Of a stretch of DNA of 55,000 nucleotides, positions 8,249 to 17,229 are shown one piece after another. The stretch is from NCBI RefSeq assembly GCF_002109385.1, contig NZ_CP020814.1, positions 1,327,501-1,382,500 of the forward strand. Reading direction: 5' to 3'. The notes beneath the pieces are model-generated. The model searched no databases, was not told the origin of the DNA, and worked only from the letters and a program-made list of their open reading frames with translations. Each line of letters begins with the position of its first letter. The first letter of the stretch is position 1. The position numbers and the translations under genes are program-made. The DNA comes from Halalkalibacter krulwichiae (lineage in GTDB: Bacteria > Bacillota > Bacilli > Bacillales > Bacillaceae_D).

Positions 8249-9807
8249 ATGAGCATTGAAGGGAACAATAATTTCTCAGCAGTGATTAGACGTTGGGCAG
8301 AATTGACTCCAGAAAAGGAGGTAATCGTTTATCAGGATCAGAGAATCACATATAAGCAGCTTCATGATAGGATAAGCGAATTAGCACAGGGTTTTCTTAA
8401 TTTAGGTGTAAGAAAAGGAGATGTTGTTGCAGTTCTTCTTTACAATTGTTCTGAGTTTTTAGAAGTTTATTTTGCAGCAAATAGAATTGGTGCAGTTTTT
8501 CTGCCACTAAATTTTCGATTAGCTGCTGAAGAGATCGCGTATGTACTAGATAACGCGGAAGCAAAAGTGATCGTAACAGAAGGTGATTTCCATGAACAAG
8601 TCGACTCAATTAAAGGAGAACTGCCAAACTTACATTATTATGTTTCGTTATCTTCATCCACAAAGTCACGATGGTTAAACTACTATATCTTGGTCAATGA
8701 AAACATGGGAGCGGTAATTCACGATGAAAATGTTGAACTAGATGATTTAAACAGGTTGATGTACACATCGGGTACAACTTCTAGACCAAAAGGTGTCATT
8801 ATTACAAATGAAAACCTGTATTGGAAAAATATTGCTCATATTTGGGAATTTAATATTACTCCTGAAGATAAAACGTTAATAACTGGACCGCTCTATCATG
8901 TAGGTGGCCTAGACTTAACAGGGATAGGAACGATCTATCGTGGTGGAAGTGTAGTGATTATGAGGAAATTTGATCCAATTGACCTGCTTGAAATTATAGA
9001 TAAAGAAAGACCAACAAATGTATGGCTAGCTCCAGCTATGCTTAATATGATCCTTCAACAGGAGAATAGTGGAAACTATAATCTGGATTCGATTCGCTAC
9101 ATTATAGCTGGAGGAGAAAAAATGCCGGAACAATTAATCCAAAAGGTTTTTACTATCTTTAGAAATACTAGATTTTGCGATGCGTACGGACTAACAGAAA
9201 CAGTATCTGGCGACACATTTATGCCTCAAGATAAAACATTTGAAAAATTAGGTTCTGTTGGTCGTCCTTGTCTACATCTAGATATTAGGATCGTTAATTC
9301 ATATTGGGAGGAAGTTAATACGGGTGAATTAGGTGAAATTGCTTTAAAAGGGCCTAAAGTAGCCAAAGGATATTGGAAAAATGAAGAAGCGACTAAAAAA
9401 GCATTCAGAGGCGGATGGTTTAACACTGGAGATATAGGATATTTGGATGAAGATGGCTATCTTTATGTAGTTGACCGAAAGAAAGATATGATTATCAGTG
9501 GTGGAGAAAATATAGCTTCTTTAGAGATAGAAAGAGTTCTTTATCAACATACTGATGTTTTAGAAGCTGCCGTTGTTGCAATCCCTCATGAGAAGTGGGG
9601 GAGGTTCCGAAAGCTTATATCGTAACAAAGAGTCATGCCAAACTAACTGCAGATGAAATAAAATCGTTTTGTAAAGGGAAGTTGGCTAATTATAAAATCC
9701 CTAAAGAATTTGATTTTATAAATGAATTGCCAAGAAACCCATCAGGGAAAGTATTGAAACGAATTTTAAGAGAAAACAACAGGATGGTTGAGGAGGGTAA
9801 TAAATGA
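8249..9807 (+). pseudogene. Acyl-CoA synthetase (AMP-forming), frameshifted at a G5 run
   Basis: ANL-superfamily ligase that activates a carboxylic acid to its CoA thioester with ATP. The P-loop-like motif YTSGTTSRPKGV lies near residue 175, the A5 region YGLTE follows in the middle, and FNTGDIGYLDEDGYLYVVDRKKDMI with SGGEN marks the hinge. The frame breaks at VVAIPHEKWG. The C-terminal lid continues in the next frame with EVPKAYIV and ends with the A10 motif containing NPSGKVLKR, whose lysine is catalytic. Adding one G to the run at 9597-9601 restores a normal 519-residue enzyme. It probably activates the acid imported by the Liv-type transporter downstream. The acid may be fatty, branched or aromatic; the sequence does not say. 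Confidence 0.87.
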
Positions 9808-10976
9808 ATTTTTCAATTACTGAGGAACAACGGATGTTAAAAGAAGGGGTAAGAAAACTAGTTCAAGATTTTGGTTTAGAGTATTGGAGAGAGAAAGATG
9901 ACAAACATGAATTTGTTCATGAGCTTTGGAATGCCTTAGGTGAAAACGGTTACATCGGAGTTATGATTCCAGAAAAATACGGTGGGGTAGGATTAGGATT
10001 AGTAGAAATGGCCATGGTCATCGAAGAGTTAGCCAAAGGAGGGGCGGGGTCCACCGTAGCACAGTTGTTTATGTTAACTCCTGTCTTCGGTGGCGTGACA
10101 ATAGAATTACACGGGAATGAGGAGCAAAAACAAGAATATTTACCCAAAATTGCCTCGGGCGAACTAAATTTTTGTATGGCGCTTACCGAGCCTAACGCAG
10201 GGAGCAATTCTCTTGAGATTAGCACATTCGCTGAAAAGAAAGACGAACATTACATTATAAATGGTCAGAAAATTTGGATTTCTGGTGTTGATGTAGCACA
10301 AAAAATGTTGTTAGTAGCTCGAACAACTAAAAAGGAAGATGTTAAAAGAAAAACAGATGGGATAACACTGTTCTTAGTTGATTGTGATGACCCAGCTATA
10401 ACAGCTCAACCCATTGAAAAGGTAGGAACGCATTGTGTACGCTCTGATACTGTCTTTATTGAAAATTTAAAAGTCCATAAAGATAATATTATCGGAGAAG
10501 AAGGGAGAGGTTGGAATTATCTATTAGATACATTAAATGCAGAAAGAATTGTTACAACCGCTGGATTAATTGGAACCGGTCAATTGGCTACTAAACTTGC
10601 AGTCAATTATGCAAATGAAAGAGTGGTATTTAACAATAGACCTATTGGTGTTTATCAGGGTATACAGTTTCCACTTGCAAAATATAGTGCGGAATTACAG
10701 GTAGCACAACTAATGAATTATAAAGCTGCTTGGTTATACGATCAGTTACTTCCCAATGGGTCTGAGGCTAATACTGCAAAATTAATTGCAGGTGATGCTG
10801 CTTTTCAGGTTTGTGACCGTGCAATGCAAGTTATGGGTGGTTATGGATATGCAAAAGAGTATCATATTGAGCGTTTATGGCGTGATGTTCGACTATTTAA
10901 GATCGCTCCAGTTTCCGAAGAGATGATTTTAAACTTTATTGCTCAACATAATTTAGGGCTTCCTAGATCTTATTAA
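9804..10976 (+). CDS. Acyl-CoA dehydrogenase
   Basis: A 390-residue FAD flavoenzyme that introduces a 2,3-double bond into an acyl-CoA. The three ACAD regions are present: a helical N-terminus with KYGGVGLG, a central beta domain with MALTEPNAGSN and GQKIWISG, and a C-terminal helical domain with MQVMGGYGYAKEYHIERLWRDVR. After that anchor, where short-chain ACADs read IYEGTSE with the catalytic glutamate, this protein reads IAPVSEE, so that glutamate is not at the usual place; some ACADs carry it on another helix. The ATG follows AGGAGGGT and overlaps the ligase stop by four bases. In the pathway it would act between the CoA ligase and the enoyl-CoA hydratase. Confidence 0.93.
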   Translation: MNFSITEEQRMLKEGVRKLVQDFGLEYWREKDDKHEFVHELWNALGENGYIGVMIPEKYGGVGLGLVEMAMVIEELAKGGAGSTVAQLFMLTPVFGGVTIELHGNEEQKQEYLPKIASGELNFCMALTEPNAGSNSLEISTFAEKKDEHYIINGQKIWISGVDVAQKMLLVARTTKKEDVKRKTDGITLFLVDCDDPAITAQPIEKVGTHCVRSDTVFIENLKVHKDNIIGEEGRGWNYLLDTLNAERIVTTAGLIGTGQLATKLAVNYANERVVFNNRPIGVYQGIQFPLAKYSAELQVAQLMNYKAAWLYDQLLPNGSEANTAKLIAGDAAFQVCDRAMQVMGGYGYAKEYHIERLWRDVRLFKIAPVSEEMILNFIAQHNLGLPRSY

Positions 10977-11004
10977 AATAAAAAAGTTTAAGGGGGAAAG
11001 TGAG

Positions 11005-12258
11005 ATGAAAAAGAATTTCACGATCATAAAACTATTGACAACGGTAATGTCTTTCGTTTTAATTATGAGTCTTTTTGCGTGTAATTCTCCATCAGATTCG
11101 TCAGGTTCTGGTACGGATTCTAATGGACAATCAGATACCATTAAAATTGGGATGACGTCTGCATTAACTGGATCTTATAGTGAATTTGGAGAAGGGAATC
11201 GGCGTGCAGTCGAAATAGCGGTTGAAAAGTGGAACGCTGAGGGTGGTATCAACGGTAAGGAAATTGAGTTGGTTGTGTATGATGATCAGCTTGTACCCGA
11301 CCAAGCAGCGGTAAATATGCAAAGAATACTTGATGATGATGAAATTGTTGCAGTCATCGGACCTGCTGGAAGTGGTCCGGCATTAGCGACAGTACCTATG
11401 ACAGAGGCGAAAGGAATTGTACACATTAATCCAGTAGCCCAGACAATCGATGTTACTTATCCTCACGGAACAGATCAATCTCCTCGTGAAAATGTATTTT
11501 CATTTGCACTTCAAAATAATGTAGAAGCAGAAGCAATTGCTAATTTTGTAGGTGAAAGATGGGATAAAATTGGGATTGTTCATGAAAGTACAGCATATGG
11601 GGTTAGTGGGAGTGAATTAATAGAAGAAGTGTTACAGGAAAAGTTTAATAAAGAGCCGGTAGGAGTTGAACAGTATAATCAACAAGCGGCTGATATGACA
11701 GCACAATTATCTCGTATTAATAGAGAAGGTGCAGAAGTTGTTGTAACTATTGGACTAGGAGCCGATTTAGCTAATGTTAGAAGAGGAATGAGTAGATTAA
11801 ATATGGATATCCCTCTTATTTCTTCAAATGGAGCATTATCACAACCTTATCAAGATGGAGCTGGGGACCTTATCGTTGGAACAATCGGTTCGATGATCGG
11901 TGCATTAGGTAATGATCCACTTGAGCCAGAAGCCGCTGAATTTGCGGAAATGTATCTTGAAAAGCACGGTAAGGATCAATATTGGGGAAATGGTGAAACG
12001 CCACAATTATTTATGTCACTCAATGTTATCAATGCCTATGATGGTGCAAATGTATTATTTGAAGCGATCAAGCAAGCAGATAGTACAGAAACAGATGAAA
12101 TCATTGCAGCTCTACACAATATTAAGGATTTTAAAGGTGTAAATGCAACGTACTCTTTCGATAAGAGCAAACATCATGCAATAGAAACAGAGCATATTGG
12201 TATGTTCCATTACGTGGATGATGGGGATGAAATCAAATTAGTTCCGTATGTAGATTAA
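11005..12258 (+). CDS. Liv-type ABC transporter substrate-binding lipoprotein
   Basis: A 417-residue periplasmic-binding-type protein (peripla_BP_6 / LivJ family) anchored as a lipoprotein. The signal peptide has a KK N-terminus, a hydrophobic stretch and the lipobox LFAC, with the cysteine near residue 26, followed by a Ser/Gly-rich linker. The mature part begins with TIKIGMTSALTGSYSEFGEGNRRA, typical of branched-chain amino acid and aromatic-acid binding proteins, and contains VIGPAGSGPALA. It follows the acyl-CoA dehydrogenase by 28 bases and precedes the permease and ATPase genes, so it likely captures the island's growth substrate. Liv-type binding proteins next to CoA ligases often carry aromatic or organic acids, not amino acids. 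Confidence 0.92.
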   Translation: MKKNFTIIKLLTTVMSFVLIMSLFACNSPSDSSGSGTDSNGQSDTIKIGMTSALTGSYSEFGEGNRRAVEIAVEKWNAEGGINGKEIELVVYDDQLVPDQAAVNMQRILDDDEIVAVIGPAGSGPALATVPMTEAKGIVHINPVAQTIDVTYPHGTDQSPRENVFSFALQNNVEAEAIANFVGERWDKIGIVHESTAYGVSGSELIEEVLQEKFNKEPVGVEQYNQQAADMTAQLSRINREGAEVVVTIGLGADLANVRRGMSRLNMDIPLISSNGALSQPYQDGAGDLIVGTIGSMIGALGNDPLEPEAAEFAEMYLEKHGKDQYWGNGETPQLFMSLNVINAYDGANVLFEAIKQADSTETDEIIAALHNIKDFKGVNATYSFDKSKHHAIETEHIGMFHYVDDGDEIKLVPYVD

Positions 12259-12265
12259 GGTATGA

Positions 12266-12287
12266 CGGGGAAGGGATAACTTCCCCG
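12266..12287 (+). terminator. Intercistronic hairpin after the binding-protein gene
   Basis: CGGGGAAG at 12266-12273 pairs with CTTCCCCG at 12280-12287 (8-bp stem, 6-base loop), followed only by a short CCCTTTT. It is too weak in its U-tract to be a sure terminator. It may stabilise the upstream mRNA or cause partial termination, giving more binding protein than permease, as is common in ABC importer operons. Confidence 0.5.
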
Positions 12288-12320
12288 AATCCCTTTTAGA
12301 TTATTTTATGGAGGTGGCTT

Positions 12321-13205
12321 ATGCAGTTTTTACTTGAATTGTTATTTATGGGTGTTTGTGTTGGGGCTGCCTATTCATTAATTGCTCATGGGTTTAATTT
12401 AACATTTTGGACGATGAAAGTTGTAAATTTTGCACATGGACCTTTTATAATGTTTTGTTCAATGCTCATTTTAACCTTTGCGTTACATGGAATGCCTTTG
12501 CTTTTCGCTGTTTTTCTTGGGCTGGTAATTATTTCTTTGTTAGGGGTTGTTTTAGAAAGAGTTTCTGTTAGTCCATTAGTCAAAAATCCGACTAGTATGG
12601 GCTGGGTAGTATCTACTTTAGGGATGGGGATCTTCTTACAAGCTCTTGCAACAAAAGTATGGGGAGCTCAAGCGATATCGTTCCCAGATATCATCTTTAC
12701 GAGCACTGATTATATATCCGTATTTGGCGTTCAACTTTCAGCACAGTACTTGTTAGTTCTAGTTGTTTCGATAGGGATAATGATCTTATTGGAAGTGATT
12801 ATGAATAGAACTATTTGGGGAAAAGCAATGAAAGGAGTAGCACATGATGCCAAGCTTGCCAGATTGCTAGGTATTAATTCAAAGCTTGTTGTTTCTCTTT
12901 CATTTTTATTAAGTGCATTGTTAGCTGGGATTGCCGGTACGTTAATTGCTCCTATATATGGTGCGATCAATCCTGCATTCGGTATGAATTTAATGGTACT
13001 AGGATTTGTAGCCGTAGTATTAGGAGGAATTGGAAATTCAAAAGGGGCTTTAATAGGTGGCCTATCATTGGGAGTAATTGAAAAATTAGTAGGTGGTTAT
13101 ATTTCGACTGCTGCAGAACATGGAGTAGCATTTGCCATTCTCATATTAATTTTAGCAATAAAGCCTGAAGGAATTTTCGGTAAAAAGGTGGTGGAGAAAG
13201 TATGA
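12321..13205 (+). CDS. Liv-type ABC transporter permease (LivH-like)
   Basis: A 294-residue, strongly hydrophobic inner-membrane permease of the branched-chain amino acid/amide class, with about eight membrane segments. Near the N-terminus is the family pattern AAYSLIAHGFNLTFWTMKVVNFAHG. The cytoplasmic EAA-like loop follows RTIWGKAMKGVAHDAKLARLLGIN, and near the C-terminus stands GFVAVVLGGIGNSKGALIGG. GGAGGTGG precedes the ATG. It pairs with the membrane half of the next gene to form the translocation channel; the two overlap by four bases. No tyrosine-rich or unusual feature was noticed. Confidence 0.93.
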   Translation: MQFLLELLFMGVCVGAAYSLIAHGFNLTFWTMKVVNFAHGPFIMFCSMLILTFALHGMPLLFAVFLGLVIISLLGVVLERVSVSPLVKNPTSMGWVVSTLGMGIFLQALATKVWGAQAISFPDIIFTSTDYISVFGVQLSAQYLLVLVVSIGIMILLEVIMNRTIWGKAMKGVAHDAKLARLLGINSKLVVSLSFLLSALLAGIAGTLIAPIYGAINPAFGMNLMVLGFVAVVLGGIGNSKGALIGGLSLGVIEKLVGGYISTAAEHGVAFAILILILAIKPEGIFGKKVVEKV

Positions 13206-15025
13206 AGCATGTAATGCGAATTTTAGACAATCCAATATCAAAGATTGTCATACTTTTGTTATTAGTCATAGCACCTTTATTCGTATCGCAAAATTTACTT
13301 CAATTATTAATTTTCTGGGGAATCTTTATCATTCTTGCACAAAGTATCAATATTCTCACGGGATTCGCCGGACAATTATCCTTAGGTCATGCTGCTTTTT
13401 ATGCAATAGGAGCATATACCTCTGCTATTCTTATGATGAAATTCGGACTTCCTTTGTTCATTACAATCATCATTTCAATGGTATTAAGTGCGATCGTCGG
13501 TTTTATCCTATCATTTCCAGCTGGAAGAGTGAAAGAATTTTATTTGGCGATGATGACTTTAGGGTTTGGTTTTTTAGTTCATGAGATTATTCGTGAATGG
13601 GCTTCTGTTACAGGTGGGGTAATGGGCATTAGTGGGATAAACTCACCAAAATTCGGAACGCTGACGATCTTTGGTATTTCAGTGAATTTAGTAGCGTACT
13701 ATTGGTTTGTTTTAGCGATCACATTAGTAATCGTTTGGCTGTTAAGGAATTTTGTCCAATCTTATTTCGGACGTTCATTTTTGGCTGTGCATCAGAGTGA
13801 ATTGGCTGCTTCGAGTATAGGAATTTCACCTAGATTCGTAAAACAGTTAGCCTACACAGTAAGTGCTGCAATGGCAGGTCTAGCTGGGGCATTATATGCT
13901 CATTTAATGGGATATATCGGGCCGGAGTCTTTTGAAATGATGAAATCAATTGAGATATTAGTCATGGGGATATTGGGTGGATTCGGAACGATTATTGGTC
14001 CGATACTTGGTGCCGCATTCTTAACTTTTATTCCTAGCCAACTACAACTTTTTGCAGAGTATCAACTTATGATTTACGGTCTACTTTTAGTATTTTCATT
14101 TCTAATTATCCCAAAAGGGTTTGCTGGATTATTAGGACTGAGAACAGATATGGAAAAAGGAAAGACGATTCAAAAATTAACAAAGATCAAGAGCAAAGCC
14201 GATCAATCGATTCAGGGAGAGTCACCTGACCAAGAACAAAGATTATTTAATATACTTAATAAAAAATTGGTCGTTGATAACTTAGTAAAAGATTTTCAGG
14301 GATTAAGAGCGTTAGATCAAACTTCGTTAGGGCTTCAACCGGGAACTATATTAGGATTAATAGGGCCTAATGGTTCTGGAAAAAGTACACTTGTTAATTT
14401 AATTAGTGGTGTTTACCCAGTGACAGAAGGGAAGATATCTTTTGGAGGGAAGGAAATTACAAATTTACCATCCCATTTGATTGCTAGGGAAGGGATTATA
14501 AGAACGTTTCAAGACCCAAATAATGTACCAAATATGACCGTGAAAGAAAACTTGCTACTAGGAAGTCAATTACTTTTTAAATCTAACATTGTCTCTTGCT
14601 CAATTAATAGTAAAAGTTCATTACTTGAGGAAAAACAAATGATTGAAAAGGTTTATAAAGTAATGGAACTTTGTAATTTAAAAGAATACGCTGATGAACA
14701 GGTTGAGAACCTGCCTTATGGGATTCAACGGATGGTTGAAGTTGCTCGAGCTATTTTAGCAGAACCTCAGTTATTAATGTTAGATGAACCGGCAGCGGGG
14801 TTATCTGAGGAAGAAATGGATGAATTAGTGCGAATGATTCGATATGTAAAGGAAAAAGGCATTTCGGTTATACTCATCGATCATCATATAGATTTTCTCG
14901 TCAAGCTTGTCGATACGGTAGTAGTTTTAGATTCAGGAAAAGTGATCTATTCAGGAGATGTTGAGGGGATGCAGAGTAACAAACAAGTAATTGAAGCTTA
15001 CTTGGGGGTGGAAAATAATGCTTAA
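13202..15025 (+). CDS. Fused Liv-type permease-ATPase (LivM-LivG)
   Basis: A 607-residue fusion of the second permease (LivM-like, about residues 1-320) and the first ATPase (LivG-like, about 355-600). The permease half has about nine membrane segments with LTGFAGQLSLGHAAFYAIGAY and GGFGTIIGPILGAA. A polar linker rich in K, Q and E joins it to the ATPase, which shows the Walker A GPNGSGKST, the LivG-specific signature LPYGIQRMVEVARA in place of LSGGQ, the Walker B LLMLDEPAAGLS and a switch histidine in DHH. LivM-LivG fusions occur in related importers. The frame is continuous and the linker is natural, so this is not an artefact. It overlaps the preceding permease gene and the LivF gene. Confidence 0.93.
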   Translation: MKHVMRILDNPISKIVILLLLVIAPLFVSQNLLQLLIFWGIFIILAQSINILTGFAGQLSLGHAAFYAIGAYTSAILMMKFGLPLFITIIISMVLSAIVGFILSFPAGRVKEFYLAMMTLGFGFLVHEIIREWASVTGGVMGISGINSPKFGTLTIFGISVNLVAYYWFVLAITLVIVWLLRNFVQSYFGRSFLAVHQSELAASSIGISPRFVKQLAYTVSAAMAGLAGALYAHLMGYIGPESFEMMKSIEILVMGILGGFGTIIGPILGAAFLTFIPSQLQLFAEYQLMIYGLLLVFSFLIIPKGFAGLLGLRTDMEKGKTIQKLTKIKSKADQSIQGESPDQEQRLFNILNKKLVVDNLVKDFQGLRALDQTSLGLQPGTILGLIGPNGSGKSTLVNLISGVYPVTEGKISFGGKEITNLPSHLIAREGIIRTFQDPNNVPNMTVKENLLLGSQLLFKSNIVSCSINSKSSLLEEKQMIEKVYKVMELCNLKEYADEQVENLPYGIQRMVEVARAILAEPQLLMLDEPAAGLSEEEMDELVRMIRYVKEKGISVILIDHHIDFLVKLVDTVVVLDSGKVIYSGDVEGMQSNKQVIEAYLGVENNA

Positions 15026-15776
15026 TGTTAAAAATCTCGCCGTTAATTATGGGCCGATTAAAGCACTTAAGGGTGTTTCTATAACAGCTAAAGAAAATGA
15101 AATTACTGCCATTATTGGTGCAAATGGCGCTGGAAAATCAACGTTGTTAAATTCTATTTCAGGTCTTATCACAAAAGCAAGTGGAGACATTATATATCGA
15201 GGAAAATCGCTAAATGATATTCCTGTAGAAGAAAGGATGAAAATGGGCATAGCCCATGTATTAGAAGGACGTCATTTATTTAAAGATCAAACAGTTCATG
15301 ACAACTTATTACTAGGAGCGTATTTTCGGAATAAAAAAAGTGAACGAAAAGATTCTATGAAAAGAATCAAAGAAGTGTATGAGAAATTTCCTGTTTTATA
15401 TGAAAAGAAAAATCAGATTTCAGGTACGTTAAGTGGAGGACAACAGCAAATGTTAATTATTGCTGTTGCGTTACTTTCAAAACCTAAATTATTGCTTTTA
15501 GATGAACCATCCTTAGGGTTAGCTCCTATAATTGTTGATGAAGTGTATAAACTACTTCACGATCTCCAAAAAAGCGGCGTAACCATTATTATGTCGGAAC
15601 AAATGGCGGGGCTTGCATTAAGAATAGCAGATGCGGGCTTTGTTATTGAAGGTGGGAAAATTGTTGACCAAGGTGATAACGAGTATTTAAAGAATTTGTT
15701 ATCAAATGGGTTATCGTCTGTTTATTTAGGGAAATCAAAGGCTGATAAGGAGGAGTTGGTTACGAATGAGTACTAA
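15018..15776 (+). CDS. Liv-type ABC transporter ATPase (LivF-like)
   Basis: The second ATPase of the importer, 252 residues. Walker A is GANGAGKST near residue 36, Q-loop region GIAHVLEGRHLF, signature LSGGQQQMLIIAVALL, Walker B LLLLDEPSLGLAP, and the switch region reads SEQ where most ABC proteins have a histidine, as usual for LivF. The frame is open from 14991, but ATG 15018 starts the conserved MLNVKNLAVNYGPIKAL and has a G-rich site (GGGGGTGG) before it. It overlaps the fused permease-ATPase by eight bases. It completes an importer of one binding protein, two membrane domains and two ATPases. Confidence 0.93.
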   Translation: MLNVKNLAVNYGPIKALKGVSITAKENEITAIIGANGAGKSTLLNSISGLITKASGDIIYRGKSLNDIPVEERMKMGIAHVLEGRHLFKDQTVHDNLLLGAYFRNKKSERKDSMKRIKEVYEKFPVLYEKKNQISGTLSGGQQQMLIIAVALLSKPKLLLLDEPSLGLAPIIVDEVYKLLHDLQKSGVTIIMSEQMAGLALRIADAGFVIEGGKIVDQGDNEYLKNLLSNGLSSVYLGKSKADKEELVTNEY

Positions 15777-16971
15777 TAATAGTTTGTCAGGAGAATACAG
15801 ATTTTTACCTGTGGAGCAGGTATACTTTGGAATTGGCATTATTGACAAACTAACAGATGAATTAAATCGCTTAGGTGCAAAGAAGGCAATTCTAATAACA
15901 AGTAACTCTCTTATTAATTCAAAGATTGTTAGTAACATTAAAGAGCAGTTAGGTGAGCGATTAACTTCGATTCATTGTGGAACATCTCAACATGTACCAA
16001 GTCAAACAGTCTTTGATATTGCTTCAAAAGTTAAGCAGGAAGAAGCAGATGTATTAATTAGTTTAGGTGGAGGAACGGTTATAGATTCTGTGAAATCAAT
16101 TGCTTTAATATTAGCTGACGGTTTAAAAGGAGCAACAGAATTAAAAGATTATTCAGTGACATTTGAGTATCCAGATAAAGTGACAATTCCATCTATCAAA
16201 GGAGAAACCCTTCGACATATTGCTATTCCTACAACGCTTTCGTCTGCGGAATTTTCAAATATTGCAGGCATAACTGATGAGAATAGAAAAGTAAAAGAAT
16301 TATATATAGATGACAAATTAACTCCCGTTAGTGTGTTTTTAGATCCCCAATTAACACTAGACACCCCAAAGTGGTTATGGAGTTCATCCGGAATTCGAGC
16401 CCTTGATCACGCAATAGAAACAATTTATTCTAAGAAATCACAACCAATTACGACTACGTTAGCATTAGAATCGATTAAGTGCTTATCTGAAAACCTGAGA
16501 TTATGTTATGAAAACCCTTTAAATTTAGAAGCAAGGTTGAAATGTCAAATGGCTTCTTGGCAATCATTTTTTGGTGTAACAAATGTTATGATGGGTCTGA
16601 GTCATGGAATAGGGCATCAAATAGGAGCGCATGGAAATGTGCCACATGGCATAACTTCATGTATCATGCTACCACACGTCATGGAAGATGCTTTGGAAGT
16701 TACAGTGATACCGCAATCTCTAATATCTAAAGCTTTAGGTGCTGAAATAACTAACAAAACTACTGAAGAAGTAGCTAGTATTGCTCCAATATTAGTTAAT
16801 AACTTAATTAAAGAGCTTAATTTACCAACAAGATTGAGTGAGGTAGGAATTAAGAAAGAGCAATTTGATTTAATTGCAAAAGATGCAATGGGAGATTTAG
16901 TAGTAGCAAGTAGTCCGAAACCTGTGAAAGGGAAAGAGGATATTTTAAAATTACTTCAAAAAGCATGGTAA
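15766..16971 (+). CDS. Iron-containing alcohol dehydrogenase / maleylacetate reductase family
   Basis: A 401-residue group III (iron-dependent) dehydrogenase. The N-terminal Rossmann-like half has the dinucleotide motif LGGGTVIDSVKSIAL near residue 100. The C-terminal helical half carries the metal-ligand region ALDHAIE and GLSHGIGHQIGAHGNVPHG, with histidines at the expected spacing. The family includes alcohol dehydrogenases and maleylacetate reductases; the overall pattern fits either, and the choice matters because the latter would point to a ring-cleavage pathway. Its start overlaps the LivF end by 11 bases, with AAGGAGGAG before it, and a terminator follows, so it is the last gene of the island's operon. 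Confidence 0.88.
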   Translation: MSTNNSLSGEYRFLPVEQVYFGIGIIDKLTDELNRLGAKKAILITSNSLINSKIVSNIKEQLGERLTSIHCGTSQHVPSQTVFDIASKVKQEEADVLISLGGGTVIDSVKSIALILADGLKGATELKDYSVTFEYPDKVTIPSIKGETLRHIAIPTTLSSAEFSNIAGITDENRKVKELYIDDKLTPVSVFLDPQLTLDTPKWLWSSSGIRALDHAIETIYSKKSQPITTTLALESIKCLSENLRLCYENPLNLEARLKCQMASWQSFFGVTNVMMGLSHGIGHQIGAHGNVPHGITSCIMLPHVMEDALEVTVIPQSLISKALGAEITNKTTEEVASIAPILVNNLIKELNLPTRLSEVGIKKEQFDLIAKDAMGDLVVASSPKPVKGKEDILKLLQKAW

Positions 16972-16995
16972 ATAATTAATTGAAAAGTTTACTAC

Positions 16996-17032
16996 AAGGT
17001 GTGAAGATTAAATATCTCGCACCTTCTTTTTA
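16996..17032 (+). terminator. Terminator of the catabolic island
   Basis: AAGGTG at 16996-17001 pairs with CACCTT at 17020-17025, with partial pairing inside the loop, followed by CTTTTTAT. It closes the long + strand operon after the iron dehydrogenase. Confidence 0.75.
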
Positions 17033-17229
17033 TATAGCAAAAAAATATAATTATTCAACAAATGTAAAGTCCAATTTGTCATACTTCCTTGCTTTATCTC
17101 GATAATTGATTAACATCTTGCCGAATGCTTGCTTATTATTAGAACATTTGTCATGTAGGAGGAATTTGTTCATAGTTTTAGCCAATATGTTACATAACGA
17201 TAATAAATTTCAAGATATGGGGTGAGTAT

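Noticed and set aside
7775..9601. Programmed ribosomal frameshifting in the hydratase and ligase genes
   Set aside because: There is no slippery heptamer with a downstream pseudoknot, the products are ordinary metabolic enzymes, and the same one-base defect recurs in five further G/C runs. A sequence error explains all of them.
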